The notes: generated by a model not told the origin, from the letters alone. Shown: positions 46,571-55,300, numbered from the stretch's first letter. The stretch is 64,000 nt of DNA from Oceanicoccus sp. KOV_DT_Chl (GCF_900120175.1 NZ_FQLF01000004.1:186001-250000); one strand, 5' to 3'. Numbers and translations: made by a program.

Positions 46571-48784
46571 TTAGTCGCCGTTTGTTAGCTCCTCGGCACC
46601 GAAGTGATCAACGGCAACCGCTAATGCCACAGCCATTTCAGCATCATGTAATTGCTTGGCATCTGACTCGCTGAGTAAGTTTTGCTGCAATGCTTGATCG
46701 ACCGTTACCCGATTTTCTTTGAGTATGTCACGCAATGCCTGCGAGGCTACCACTTTATCGAAGGCGTCCTCGATTCGTCCTAGCCCTTTTGCGCTCTGGC
46801 CAATATGAACGCCTTCGGTCAGTCGTCGGCGACAGTCTGAAGGTTCTAGTAGTAGTTCAGCGCAACGATCGGTTAGTGCATCGGTAGCGGGGCGTCGTCG
46901 AATCCCAAGCGGTAGGATTATCAGCTTCATTAACCATGCCACTGGCCGCGACGGAAAATTACTGATCACTTGATCCAATTGTTGTTCTATTTTGTTAAGA
47001 CCAGCTGCAAGCAACCAATCTATCAGTGGCCGATCTGATGCAGGACGGCCATCGTCTTCAAAATTTTTCATCACACAGCTGAGTAAGTACAACTCACTGA
47101 GGACGTCTCCGAGCCTGGCGGAAAGATATTCCTTACGCTTTAAGGCCCCGCCCAGGGTTATCAGAGCCACTTCGGATATAAAGGTCAACACTGCGCTATA
47201 GCGACTGATCTGTTGATAATGCCGTTTTAACGAGCCAGCGCCTTTCGGCTCTTTGACCAGATGGCCGGCAGTCCAGGTATGTAGCCAGACTCGCCCCAGT
47301 CCGCAGCAAATAAAAGCGGCGTGTTTAAATAATACGCGGTCTAAAGCGTGCAACGCTTGCTCTTCGTCATCAAGACTCGCCGCGTCCATTTCCGCCAGTA
47401 GATAAGGGTGGCAGCGTATCGCTCCCTGCCCAAAAATAATCAGGTTGCGTGTGAGGGTGTTTGCCCCTTCGACGGTTATTGCTACGGGTACGGAGCGGTA
47501 AACATTTCCAAGATAATTATTGGGTCCGTCACTGATAGCCTTGCCGCCGTGGACATCCATGGCATCATTGATCACCTCGCGTAGGCGGTAGGTTGCATGT
47601 GCTTTAAGAATCGCTGAAATCACTACTGGAATATGACCGTGATCCAGGGCCTGGGTCGTGGTCTTGCGAGCCGCATCCAGTAAATAAGTAGTAGCTGCGA
47701 TATTAGCGAGCTGCGCGCGTACACCCTCAAAGTTGCCGATGGGGATATTGAATTGCTCACGAATGCGGGCATAAGCTCCCGTAGCTTTAGCCGCAAGTTT
47801 GGCACCACCGGTACTCAGTGATGGCAGGGAAATACTTCGACCCGCAGCCAGTGCTGCCATCAGCATTTTCCAACCTTCACCAATTCTTTCCTGACCACCA
47901 ATGACCCAATCCATTGGAACGAATACATCTTCCCCCCAGTTAGGTCCATTTTGAAATGCTTGCATGCAAGGGTAGTGGCGGTCACCAATGATTACACCCT
48001 CCGTATCAGTGGGCACCAGTGCGACAGTAATCCCCAACTCATCGTCTTCGCCGATCAGGTGATCAGGGTCATAGAGTTTAAAAGCCAGCCCGAGCAGAGT
48101 GGCCACTGGGCCGAGAGTGATATAGCGCTTATGCCAATTCACCCGCATACCCAATACTTGTTCGCCATTATATTCGCCGTAACAGACAACGCCTTTATCC
48201 ACCATTGACGCGGCATCGGATCCAGCTTCTGGACTGGTTAATCCAAAGCAGGGGATTTCGCGCCCGTCGGCTAGTCGTGGCAGGTAGTAGTCCCGTTGTG
48301 CCTGAGTGCCAAATTGATGCAGTAGTTCGCCAGGGCCAAGCGAGTTCGGCACCATTACCGTGACTGCTACGGTAGTACTGACAGTTGAAATTCGAGTGAC
48401 AATCTCCGAGTGGGCATAAGCTGAAAATTCCAGTCCACCATACTGCTTTGGAATGATCATCCCGAAAAACTTATGTTGCTTCAGGAAATCCCAAATTGCT
48501 GTTGGAATTTTGCGATGCTCAAAGGTGATCGCCCAGTCGTCAATCATCTCGCAGAGTGTTGCCACTGGCCCGTCGATGAAAGCCCGCTCTTCAGAGCTTA
48601 ATTGAGGTGCTCCCATCGACAATAATTGCTGCCAGTCGGGCTTGCCAGAAAGTAGTTGTGCATCCCACCAAACACCGCCAGCTTCCAGTGCTTGTAACTC
48701 GGTATCTGACATCGGCGGTAGCACTTGTTTTAGCTGCCGTAAAATGGGTTTAGTTAACCATCGCTGGCGCATTGTAAGCATCAA
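46571..48784 (-). CDS. fadE: FadE-type acyl-CoA dehydrogenase with DUF1974 C-terminal domain
   Basis: A 737-residue fatty acyl-CoA dehydrogenase of the FadE kind. The dehydrogenase body has FFGMIIPKQYGGLEFSAYAHSEIVTRI, GLTSPEAGSDAASM and a C-terminal region DAMDVHGGKAISDGPNNYLGNVYRSVPVAITVEGANTLTRNLIIFGQGAIRCHP. The long C-terminal extension is DUF1974. It oxidises acyl-CoA to enoyl-CoA in beta-oxidation. E. coli FadE is about 80 residues longer because of an N-terminal membrane part; that part is missing here, as in many marine relatives. It is not grouped with other beta-oxidation genes. Confidence 0.9.
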   Translation of the reverse strand: MMLTMRQRWLTKPILRQLKQVLPPMSDTELQALEAGGVWWDAQLLSGKPDWQQLLSMGAPQLSSEERAFIDGPVATLCEMIDDWAITFEHRKIPTAIWDFLKQHKFFGMIIPKQYGGLEFSAYAHSEIVTRISTVSTTVAVTVMVPNSLGPGELLHQFGTQAQRDYYLPRLADGREIPCFGLTSPEAGSDAASMVDKGVVCYGEYNGEQVLGMRVNWHKRYITLGPVATLLGLAFKLYDPDHLIGEDDELGITVALVPTDTEGVIIGDRHYPCMQAFQNGPNWGEDVFVPMDWVIGGQERIGEGWKMLMAALAAGRSISLPSLSTGGAKLAAKATGAYARIREQFNIPIGNFEGVRAQLANIAATTYLLDAARKTTTQALDHGHIPVVISAILKAHATYRLREVINDAMDVHGGKAISDGPNNYLGNVYRSVPVAITVEGANTLTRNLIIFGQGAIRCHPYLLAEMDAASLDDEEQALHALDRVLFKHAAFICCGLGRVWLHTWTAGHLVKEPKGAGSLKRHYQQISRYSAVLTFISEVALITLGGALKRKEYLSARLGDVLSELYLLSCVMKNFEDDGRPASDRPLIDWLLAAGLNKIEQQLDQVISNFPSRPVAWLMKLIILPLGIRRRPATDALTDRCAELLLEPSDCRRRLTEGVHIGQSAKGLGRIEDAFDKVVASQALRDILKENRVTVDQALQQNLLSESDAKQLHDAEMAVALAVAVDHFGAEELTNGD

Positions 48785-48844
48785 TTGATCTCCCTAATTA
48801 ATGTGGTACCACTCATGAATAGTGCTACAAAAAATGATAATAGA

Positions 48845-49513
48845 CTAGCTGTCTATACTTTCCTGCTGGCTTTCGACATCATCAAACGTTGCCTGTCCAT
48901 GTACATTGAAATAAAGTTTGCCAGACAGGTAAAGGCGCATAGTCTGCGGCGGGATTTCCGCATCAAAGCGCACAATAACCCTGCCCCCCAAGTAGGGTGC
49001 AAGTGTTGCAAGCATGCGACGGGCAAACTTGCTATCAGCTTCAGCGCACAGCAATACAACGCCATTATCAAGTGGCGCCAGAGTCGCTGGTGGAGCAGCG
49101 CTTGGTTCTACCCGACCTAAATCATATTGTGCTAGCGCCGCACCGAGCCTTTCCGCCAATTTTTGTCGTTGAGACGACCCTGGTTCTGCCCGTACCTCAA
49201 GCTGCAGACGTAATTGTTTGTAATCCGCGGCGTACTGACTAAGTGATAAAGTTACCTGTTGCTTTGCTTGGCTTGAAGGAGGACGCCACTCGGTTTGCCA
49301 GCTTTGGCCATTGCTCGTCGATACGAGAGCCAGGTCAAGTTCCATTCCGTCTGGCGTGCTCGTGACAACTGTCGCGGGGTTGGTTGAGAAAAGGCCATCA
49401 TCTTCAAAATCGCCAAATAACGTAATGAGTCCAATGACAATCAAAGCCAGAGGAATGATCAGCCAGGCCTGCCTTTTTACCCTGTTGTTTTCTACATAAG
49501 CGTCATTTATCAA
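48845..49513 (-). CDS. Hypothetical protein with one N-terminal membrane segment
   Basis: A 222-residue protein with a membrane anchor near the start (AWLIIPLALIVIGLITLFGDF) and a soluble periplasmic part. I do not recognise a domain. The start is a TTG at 49513 with an AGAGG element at the right distance; no ATG occurs before the membrane segment. A perfect hairpin ends a few bases before this ribosome-binding site. It lies 60 bases upstream of the FadE-type gene and could be cotranscribed with it. Confidence 0.6.
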   Translation of the reverse strand: MINDAYVENNRVKRQAWLIIPLALIVIGLITLFGDFEDDGLFSTNPATVVTSTPDGMELDLALVSTSNGQSWQTEWRPPSSQAKQQVTLSLSQYAADYKQLRLQLEVRAEPGSSQRQKLAERLGAALAQYDLGRVEPSAAPPATLAPLDNGVVLLCAEADSKFARRMLATLAPYLGGRVIVRFDAEIPPQTMRLYLSGKLYFNVHGQATFDDVESQQESIDS

Positions 49514-49524
49514 GCGGACCTCTT

Positions 49525-49555
49525 TGCACTACATAATAAAAAATTATGTAGTGCA
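49525..49555. repeat. Perfect 13-bp hairpin with A/T-only loop upstream of the 222-residue protein
   Basis: Arms TGCACTACATAAT and ATTATGTAGTGCA flank a five-base A loop (plus strand) or T loop (minus strand). It lies 52 bases beyond the stop of the lipoprotein gene and just in front of the AGAGG ribosome-binding site of the next gene. There is no T tract after the stem, so it may be a terminator only with help, or a translation control element. Confidence 0.6.
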
Positions 49556-49607
49556 GGTGAGTATTGATATAAGGCGTTCAATTTCTGATTAGCAATACAT
49601 GCTATTA

Positions 49608-50153
49608 CTATGCGTCAGATGTATTCTTGCTATCTTCAGTGAATTGCTGCTCAGCATCCTCTAGAGACTGTTCCAAAACCCCATAGGCTTCAGAAAAACC
49701 ATCCGTGACTTCTGCCCAGGCATCTTCCGAGCTGTCCTGTAACTTATTAGCCCATGATTCTAGCGCTTCTCTTTGTTCTTCCACAGCTTTAATCGTGGCT
49801 TTTCTTGCTTCGTTAGTCTGAGCGCTAACTGACGCTGCCTGACTATCCAGGGTTTGCTTCATTGAATCAATTCGCGCATCGATTCGTTGCATTTCAGTAT
49901 TAACTGCGGTGATCGCCTGTTCCTGTTCGGCTTGGCTGTAGGCTTTTAATGATTGGGTAAATTCTTGCCATTCATTCATTACAACATCCTTTGATGCCTT
50001 AGGGTTGGCTGTGTTTGATGTGGTCTCCGCTTTATCAGGTTTTGGCGCAGAGCTGGTTTCTACTTTGGCATTATCTTGCTGCTCACAGCCACTAATGAAT
50101 ATCGCGCTTGTTGCGATAAGCGTAATAACTAATAAATTCCTGTTAATTGTCAT
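49608..50153 (-). CDS. Coiled-coil lipoprotein of unknown function
   Basis: A 181-residue lipoprotein. The signal peptide MTINRNLLVITLIATSAIFISGC carries lipobox ISGC, with the cysteine at residue 23. The mature part is highly charged and alpha-helical, with regular heptads (INTEMQRIDARIDSMKQTLDSQ, VEEQREALESWANKLQ), predicting a long coiled coil. I do not recognise a family function. It lies between the Dps and 222-residue genes on the same strand and may help the cell envelope under stress, which is inference from the neighbours. Confidence 0.7.
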   Translation of the reverse strand: MTINRNLLVITLIATSAIFISGCEQQDNAKVETSSAPKPDKAETTSNTANPKASKDVVMNEWQEFTQSLKAYSQAEQEQAITAVNTEMQRIDARIDSMKQTLDSQAASVSAQTNEARKATIKAVEEQREALESWANKLQDSSEDAWAEVTDGFSEAYGVLEQSLEDAEQQFTEDSKNTSDA

Positions 50154-50217
50154 AAGGATTTCCCCTTTCCGAATTTGGTTACAATAATCGTCTATAAAAA
50201 GTTGTCCTGCATCAACC

Positions 50218-50245
50218 GATGATCATCGCAGATGCGATGATCATC
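50218..50245. repeat. Perfect 11-bp inverted repeat between dps and the lipoprotein gene
   Basis: GATGATCATCG (50218-50228) and CGATGATCATC (50235-50245) are exact complements with a six-base loop. On the minus strand it follows dps by about 45 bases. It has no direct T tract, though a T run occurs further on. It may end the dps transcript or be a protein binding site upstream of the lipoprotein gene. Confidence 0.55.
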
Positions 50246-50290
50246 ATTCTATGCAATAACTCTTTTTTCTTAACTTGGTGAATAGTTGGG

Positions 50291-50800
50291 TTACGAGGCA
50301 CAGAGCGCGCGTAACATCCATGTATTTTCTTCATGCTGACCGATACGATCAGTTAACAGATCAGCAGTTTTCACGTCGTTAACTTTTTCTGCGGCAACCA
50401 CGGCTTCACGTAAAAGTCTGCTACACATTTCATTATCTTCAGCAAGCTCTGCAATCATTGCTTCAGCTTTTGGTGAGCCCAGTTCCTCTTTGATAACTGC
50501 AACTTTTGAAAACTGTAAAAAACTACCTGGTGCAATAAAGCCAAGTATGCGGATGCGCTCTGCGATACTATCAATTGCTTCCGCCATATCCTGATACTGC
50601 TGTTCCGTCAATTTGTGAATACTAAAAAATAGCGGACCGACAACATTCCAGTGACAATTTTGGGTTTTTAGGTAGAGAAGATAGGTGTTGGCAAGAGCAC
50701 TGGATAACCTCTCGGCCAGTTCGGCGCGGTCATGTCTATCAACACCACTATTGGTATGAAATTCCTCTGTAGTTAGTTTTAAAATAGCTTCCTGTGACAT
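50291..50800 (-). CDS. dps: Dps-family DNA-binding/ferritin-like stress protein
   Basis: A 169-residue Dps protein. The inter-subunit ferroxidase residues are His50 (CHWNVVG), His62 and the pair Asp77/Glu81 in YQDMAEAIDSIAERIRILG, which is the diagnostic motif. Dps oxidises ferrous iron with hydrogen peroxide, stores iron in a dodecamer and protects DNA in stationary phase. A sigma-54-type promoter lies about 49 bases upstream of the ATG, unusual for Dps, which is mostly controlled by OxyR, RpoS or Fur in other bacteria. It is divergent from usp2. Confidence 0.93.
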   Translation of the reverse strand: MSQEAILKLTTEEFHTNSGVDRHDRAELAERLSSALANTYLLYLKTQNCHWNVVGPLFFSIHKLTEQQYQDMAEAIDSIAERIRILGFIAPGSFLQFSKVAVIKEELGSPKAEAMIAELAEDNEMCSRLLREAVVAAEKVNDVKTADLLTDRIGQHEENTWMLRALCAS

Positions 50801-50848
50801 ATTAAGCTCCTGTATCTATTGGTGAATTAAAAAATTCATAACTAGTAA

Positions 50849-50864
50849 TGCAGGTTTGATGCCA
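50849..50864 (-). promoter_or_regulatory. Sigma-54 (-24/-12) promoter for dps
   Basis: The minus strand reads TGGCATCAAACCTGCA. GG and GC are ten bases apart, as in RpoN promoters. The start point near 50837 would give a leader of about 37 bases. Confidence 0.72.
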
Positions 50865-50901
50865 ATTGATTATGTGCGAAATGTTGGCTAATAAGTGCTT
50901 G

Positions 50902-50921
50902 GTTGGTTGATTTAAACCAAC
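50902..50921. promoter_or_regulatory. Inverted repeat, candidate enhancer-binding site
   Basis: GTTGGTT (50902-50908) and AACCAAC (50915-50921) are exact complements with a six-base spacer. It lies upstream of both sigma-54 promoters of the dps/usp2 pair, a position where an NtrC-type activator could bind. Shared use by other promoters is not clear. Confidence 0.35.
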
Positions 50922-51172
50922 AGGAAAGTGCAAAACCACAATTATAGGTTTTTTTCATATATTCACGGAATATGGCTCTTAATGCTTCAGGTTAGTGTAA
51001 GTGGTAATAAAATAACTTCAGATAACAGTAAATTATAAGATGGAAAATATTGCTTAAGTTTCTATTTTGATGGTGACCTAGCTATAAAAAACGCCTAGGA
51101 AATACAATCATGAACTTATTGCCACATGGTTTACTAGATAGTTATCGACCTTAACAAATTGATTATTGGATA

Positions 51173-51188
51173 TGGTACAAGAATTGCG
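51173..51188 (+). promoter_or_regulatory. Sigma-54 (-24/-12) promoter for usp2
   Basis: The plus strand reads TGGTACAAGAATTGCG. It has the GG-N10-GC spacing and a TTGC -12 element. Transcription would begin near 51199, giving a leader of about 57 bases before usp2. Confidence 0.75.
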
Positions 51189-51255
51189 AGTTTAAAGTGA
51201 GGGCGCAAATTATTAAGCGCGAATTTATTCATTTGAATAAGTAATGAGGTGTTGA

Positions 51256-52116
51256 ATGAGTATCAAACGAATATTGGTTAATTTAGACAATAACTCCACT
51301 TTTAATCACAGGCTTGAGTGGGCAATAACCCTGGCGAAATCATTTGACGCAGAAATTGATTGTCTTTATATAGAGCCCGCTCCTTTAGCTAATACAGTAT
51401 ATCCACAGTCAATCGCACTGGGCATGCCAGTGTTTCCAGATCGAAATTTAGCCGCCCACAAGAATAGGGTAGAGAATGATATTGAAGAAATTAGTAATAA
51501 AATTAAAAAAATATCTGCAATTTTTAATATAGATTTATCGTTAACTTCGATAGAGAAAAATTGGCAGACTGCGATACCGGAATACAGTCGTTACTATGAT
51601 TTGATTATTATGGGTAAAGAAATAGATGGCGAAAATGCGCTAGATATTTTAGGTAGCCCGACCTCCAATATTGTCATCAAGTCAAGTTGCCCGGTACTTA
51701 TATTGCCTGAACAGCCCAGGCTGACTGCTTCTTTCAATCACCCCATTATTGCATGGAATGCTAGCCGAGAGGCAGGTCGTGCGGTTTCTGACTCACTCCC
51801 GTTTATACAGCTTGCTGATGATGTCACTGTGTTCAATGGTTCACATCAGCTGCAAGGTGACATTATTGATAATGAATCCAGTAAATCTTCAATACTGCGC
51901 TACTTAAAACAGCATGAGGTGGATGCGGATTACGTGGAATGTGACGAAAATGCCGATAAAATTGGAGATATGTTATTGGCTAGAGTTGAAGAATACAATC
52001 ATGACTTTATGGTTGTGGGGGCGGGAAGGCACTCAAAATTTTATGAAATGCTTTTTAATAATACTGTAGAGGATGTTTTAGATAAAACCGACATACCTGT
52101 ATTGGTCTCCCATTAA
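51256..52116 (+). CDS. Tandem universal stress protein 2
   Basis: A 286-residue two-domain Usp, paralogous to usp1 (similar phrases FEWAITLAKSFD/FEWAIHISKYFE, SSCPVLILPEQPR/SSCPVLVVPNRAP, and the C-terminal nucleotide motif MVVGAGRHSKFYEMLFNNTVEDVLDKTDIPVLVSH). An AATGAGGTG element precedes the ATG. The usp2 promoter is predicted to need sigma-54. The plus-strand orientation, divergent from dps, suggests shared control with it. The domain function is stress survival in general; ATP binding is plausible but not proved by sequence. Confidence 0.9.
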   Translation: MSIKRILVNLDNNSTFNHRLEWAITLAKSFDAEIDCLYIEPAPLANTVYPQSIALGMPVFPDRNLAAHKNRVENDIEEISNKIKKISAIFNIDLSLTSIEKNWQTAIPEYSRYYDLIIMGKEIDGENALDILGSPTSNIVIKSSCPVLILPEQPRLTASFNHPIIAWNASREAGRAVSDSLPFIQLADDVTVFNGSHQLQGDIIDNESSKSSILRYLKQHEVDADYVECDENADKIGDMLLARVEEYNHDFMVVGAGRHSKFYEMLFNNTVEDVLDKTDIPVLVSH

Positions 52117-52250
52117 TTATATGGCTGCGGCTAAAGCGTCTAACGACTAGCAAAATTAATTGTCCGATTTTGAAAACCACTGCAGCACCATCACCGTCAG
52201 TGCTGGCAACATCGTTAAGGTAACACCAGCAGCGCCGAGGATGCCGAACA

Positions 52251-53801
52251 TCACAATAGCACCGACACCGCGGTACAATTCTGTACCGGCACCGGTATTA
52301 ATACCAGTGGGGCCAAACCGCAGATGGTGGTGATGGTCGACATGGCGATAGGGCGCAAACGCGCATCCACTGCTTCGCTTACGGCGTCCAGTGCGCTCAT
52401 GCCGGATGCTTTTATATTTTCCACCGCACGATGCACAATCAAAATGGGGTTATTGACCACGGTGCCCATTAAAATCAAAAAACCTAGCATGGAAATCATA
52501 TCAAAGGGTTGGCTGATGGCGGGCAGGCCCACCCATGGCAGGATTCCGCCAACAGCATTGATTAACCATAAGCCGACAATACCGCCAGCAATACCTAGCG
52601 GTATAGACGTCATAATCAATAGTGGGTAACCCCAGTGGTTAAATATAGCGACCAATAATAAATACACGATTAACACCGCGACTAAATAATTGCTTGTGAG
52701 TGCGCTGCGGGCAGCGTCAAGTTGGTCGGCTGCGCCAGAGATATTGGTTTGTACATTAAGCGGAATCTTGCCATTATCTTTTAAGTACTGCACCACATCC
52801 TGCTTGACCATTTCTACCCCGGTTTCCAGTGGAATGGAGCGTGGCGGAATAATATTCAAACTCACTGTGCGGCGACCGGCAACGCGCCTGATGGCACTGG
52901 TGTCGACAGTTTCGATAATGTCGGCGAGTGCTGCCAGTGGCAGTACTGCACCACTGGGTGTGTAAATAGGCATTTGATCCAGATTGTCCAGCGTGGCTTG
53001 CTGACCGGCATCACTGTATAAATAGATATCTATTTTATCGTCGGCCAAAAAAAACTCATCGACATAACTGCCGTCAGTCAATGCGGATATGGTAAAACCT
53101 AGCTGCTCGGCATTTAACCCCAACTCAGCAGCGCGATCCCAATGGGGACGTATTTCCACCATGGGTTGCGCCAGCGTCAGTGAATTAGGGCTGGTTTGAA
53201 TGCGGGGATTTTCAAAAACCTCTTCGGCACGACGATAAGCGTTTAAGGCCACATCGTAGATTACCGCCAAGTCAGGACCCGCAATATCGAGATTAATGCT
53301 GCGGGTACCACCATCATTACTGGTAATAATCGAACCTCTGGCGGCAAATGCGCGCATGCCCGGATACGTTTTATATTTATTCGTTAGCGCATCCATCACG
53401 GCATCAATATCAGCGGCATCCAGGGGTTCGGCAATAATCCGTATCTGGTCAGGGGCTACCCGCATATTCATATATTTTAGAGCAGGAACCTGGGTTTCTC
53501 CGCGTTGAAATCGACTGGGATCATCACCGACAAAGGGTAAAAAATAGGCTTCAACTTCTTCAGAGATTGCCTGCATGGCTGCGAGGTTATAGCCCGGAGG
53601 CGCATTCATACTGGCAAAAACTTTTGGCTCTTCACCCTCGGGTAGATATTCGGCTGGTGGGGTGAGTGTGAACAACACCAGCAAGCTGGTGACACAAGTC
53701 ACTGCTATACAAATGACTCGATTACGGTGGCTACCGATGATGCGGTTAACACTTTGCAGAGTGGCTTTATGCACGCGACTGCCAACGGTGTCAGCAGTCA
53801 A
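52251..53801 (-). CDS. RND efflux permease 2, third fragment
   Basis: A 516-residue frame with the second periplasmic region and most of the second helix block (NYLVAVLIVYLLLVAIFNHWG, GTVVNNPILIVHRAVENIKAS). The apparent TTG start overlaps the stop of the previous fragment. It ends out of frame, and the last 30-odd residues of the protein continue in another frame down to 52156. Confidence 0.78.
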   Translation of the reverse strand: MTADTVGSRVHKATLQSVNRIIGSHRNRVICIAVTCVTSLLVLFTLTPPAEYLPEGEEPKVFASMNAPPGYNLAAMQAISEEVEAYFLPFVGDDPSRFQRGETQVPALKYMNMRVAPDQIRIIAEPLDAADIDAVMDALTNKYKTYPGMRAFAARGSIITSNDGGTRSINLDIAGPDLAVIYDVALNAYRRAEEVFENPRIQTSPNSLTLAQPMVEIRPHWDRAAELGLNAEQLGFTISALTDGSYVDEFFLADDKIDIYLYSDAGQQATLDNLDQMPIYTPSGAVLPLAALADIIETVDTSAIRRVAGRRTVSLNIIPPRSIPLETGVEMVKQDVVQYLKDNGKIPLNVQTNISGAADQLDAARSALTSNYLVAVLIVYLLLVAIFNHWGYPLLIMTSIPLGIAGGIVGLWLINAVGGILPWVGLPAISQPFDMISMLGFLILMGTVVNNPILIVHRAVENIKASGMSALDAVSEAVDARLRPIAMSTITTICGLAPLVLIPVPVQNCTAVSVLL

Positions 53802-54421
53802 TGTCGAAGCTTCTTTATTAAATTCAGGCGTGCTGCGGCAGTGGGTAGAACGGTTATCGCTACCAACATCGAGGTTAAAATTGCTGCAGAAATTGCAATC
53901 GCAATATCGGAATAGAGCTGTCCGACTTCCAGTTCAACAAAAGCGACAGGCAAGAAAACCAGCACCGTCGTTAACGTCGAAGCTAATACAGCGGGCCATA
54001 CCTGGCGCACGCCTTCAATGGCAGCCTTGATGGCATTGGCGCCACGCCGACGGGCAAGCTCAATACTCTCAAGCACGACAATACTGTTATCGAGAGTCAT
54101 CCCGATCGCAAAAGCAATACCGGCTAAAGAAATAACATTGATAGTACGCCCGGTCATTAACAAACCCAAAAACGCAGCGATAATACAAATAGGAATGCCG
54201 ATAACACCGACAAGTGTGGCTTTGTAAGAACGTAAAAATAAAAACATCACCAATGTTGCCAGCATGGCGCCGAGTATCAGGTTTTGCCAGACGTTACTTA
54301 TCGACTCTTCTACATAGCGGACATCGTCGGCAATCGGTGTGATTTTTAATCCGGCGGGTTCCAGCACCTCGCGGTTAATGGCTTCGATTTCAACCAGCAT
54401 GGCACGCTTGATATCGATCAC
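53798..54421 (-). CDS. RND efflux permease 2, second fragment
   Basis: A 207-residue frame with the first membrane block after the porter region, including ILGAMLATLVMFLFLRSYKATLVGVIGIP, GIAFAIGMTLDNSIVVLESI and the tail AITVLPTAAARLN. Its apparent start (MIDIKRAM) is internal, since the intact protein reads SNVIDIKRAM. Confidence 0.76.
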   Translation of the reverse strand: MIDIKRAMLVEIEAINREVLEPAGLKITPIADDVRYVEESISNVWQNLILGAMLATLVMFLFLRSYKATLVGVIGIPICIIAAFLGLLMTGRTINVISLAGIAFAIGMTLDNSIVVLESIELARRRGANAIKAAIEGVRQVWPAVLASTLTTVLVFLPVAFVELEVGQLYSDIAIAISAAILTSMLVAITVLPTAAARLNLIKKLRH

Positions 54422-55299
54422 ATTGGAGCCCGATTCTTTGCGAATAGCGATAAAAATATTGGGTCACCATTGTAGGTAGTGAAGTCGCGCTTTTCAGAAT
54501 GGTCGAGTGTGACGTCTGCAATATCACTGAGGCGAATAATGGTATCGCCCCGGCGCACCAGTACCAAATGTTTCAGCTCGTCCAGTGTTTCAAAACGACC
54601 TATAGTGCGTAACAGGTATTGCCGCTTTCCGGATACAATTTCACCACCTGAACGATCAGTGTTGCGGCTGCGAATGGCCTGTCTAACATCGTCCAGAGTT
54701 AAGTTACGCTGCGCGAGCTGCGCAGGATTGATGAGTATTTGGATTTGTCGCTCGGCAGTGCCGTTGACATAGACTTCAGAAACACCGGCTACAGCAGACA
54801 TACGTAACTTCACATTGTCTTCGACGAAATCCAGCATTAAATCCATATCCAGTTGTCGCGGATTGCCAGGCGCCGGCTGCAAGCTAAAAAACATAAACGC
54901 ATTACTGGAAAAGGAATTAGCAAAAATCTGCGGCTCATCAACATTTTCAGGATAAGACTGAACTTGGCTCAGGGCATTATTGACCCGTATCAACATCTCG
55001 GTAATGTCGGTGCCAAAGGGAAACTCCAAGGCTATCTCGGCACGACCGCTACGAGCGGTAGCGACGATGCGAGACAAATTGGGGAGGTTGCGTAAATAAT
55101 CTTCCTGCTCAATTAATATTTCTTTTTCAACATCCTGTGGTGTTGCACCTGGCCATATTGTGCGCACACTGATCGTGCGAACATCGAGATCAGGAATCAT
55201 CTGCACGGGGATGCGCAAGGCCGCCACAATGCCTAATATTGAAATAATTAATACCGATACGGTGACTAAGGTGCCATGTTGAACGATTCGCTCAAACAT
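54418..55299 (-). CDS. RND efflux permease 2, N-terminal fragment
   Basis: A 293-residue frame with the true start (one base from the fusion protein gene), the first membrane helix (GTLVTVSVLIISILGIVAALRI) and the first porter domain (IWPGATPQDVEKEILIEQEDYLRNLPNLSRIVATARSGRAEIALEF). It ends out of frame after GDPIF because of the deletion at 54452-54456. Confidence 0.77.
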   Translation of the reverse strand: MFERIVQHGTLVTVSVLIISILGIVAALRIPVQMIPDLDVRTISVRTIWPGATPQDVEKEILIEQEDYLRNLPNLSRIVATARSGRAEIALEFPFGTDITEMLIRVNNALSQVQSYPENVDEPQIFANSFSSNAFMFFSLQPAPGNPRQLDMDLMLDFVEDNVKLRMSAVAGVSEVYVNGTAERQIQILINPAQLAQRNLTLDDVRQAIRSRNTDRSGGEIVSGKRQYLLRTIGRFETLDELKHLVLVRRGDTIIRLSDIADVTLDHSEKRDFTTYNGDPIFLSLFAKNRAPM

Positions 55300-55300
55300 A

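Larger units (their letters stand above)
50801..51255. other. Divergent dps/usp2 control region with two sigma-54 promoters
   Basis: 455 bases without a gene. It holds a leftward sigma-54 element for dps (50849-50864), a rightward one for usp2 (51173-51188) and a seven-base inverted repeat (50902-50921). No other element is convincing. Confidence 0.65.
52156..55299 (-). pseudogene. RND efflux permease 2, split by three frameshifts
   Basis: Four frames together encode one AcrB-type permease of about 1,050 residues. Break one is in the run at 54452-54456 (five A; minus-strand T): one extra base restores PIFIAIRKESGSNVIDIKRAM. Break two is near 53820-53822: one extra base restores ARLNFNKEASTLTADTV. 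Break three is at 52292-52295: one extra base restores LIPGAGTELYRGVGAIVMF and extends the protein to the TAA at 52156. All three are single-base deletions. The substrate is unknown. The upstream fusion protein is next to it with one base between. Confidence 0.87.

Noticed and set aside
42361-52116. Genomic island or prophage in the arsenic/stress region
   Set aside because: No integrase, transposase, tRNA-flanked repeats or phage genes are visible.
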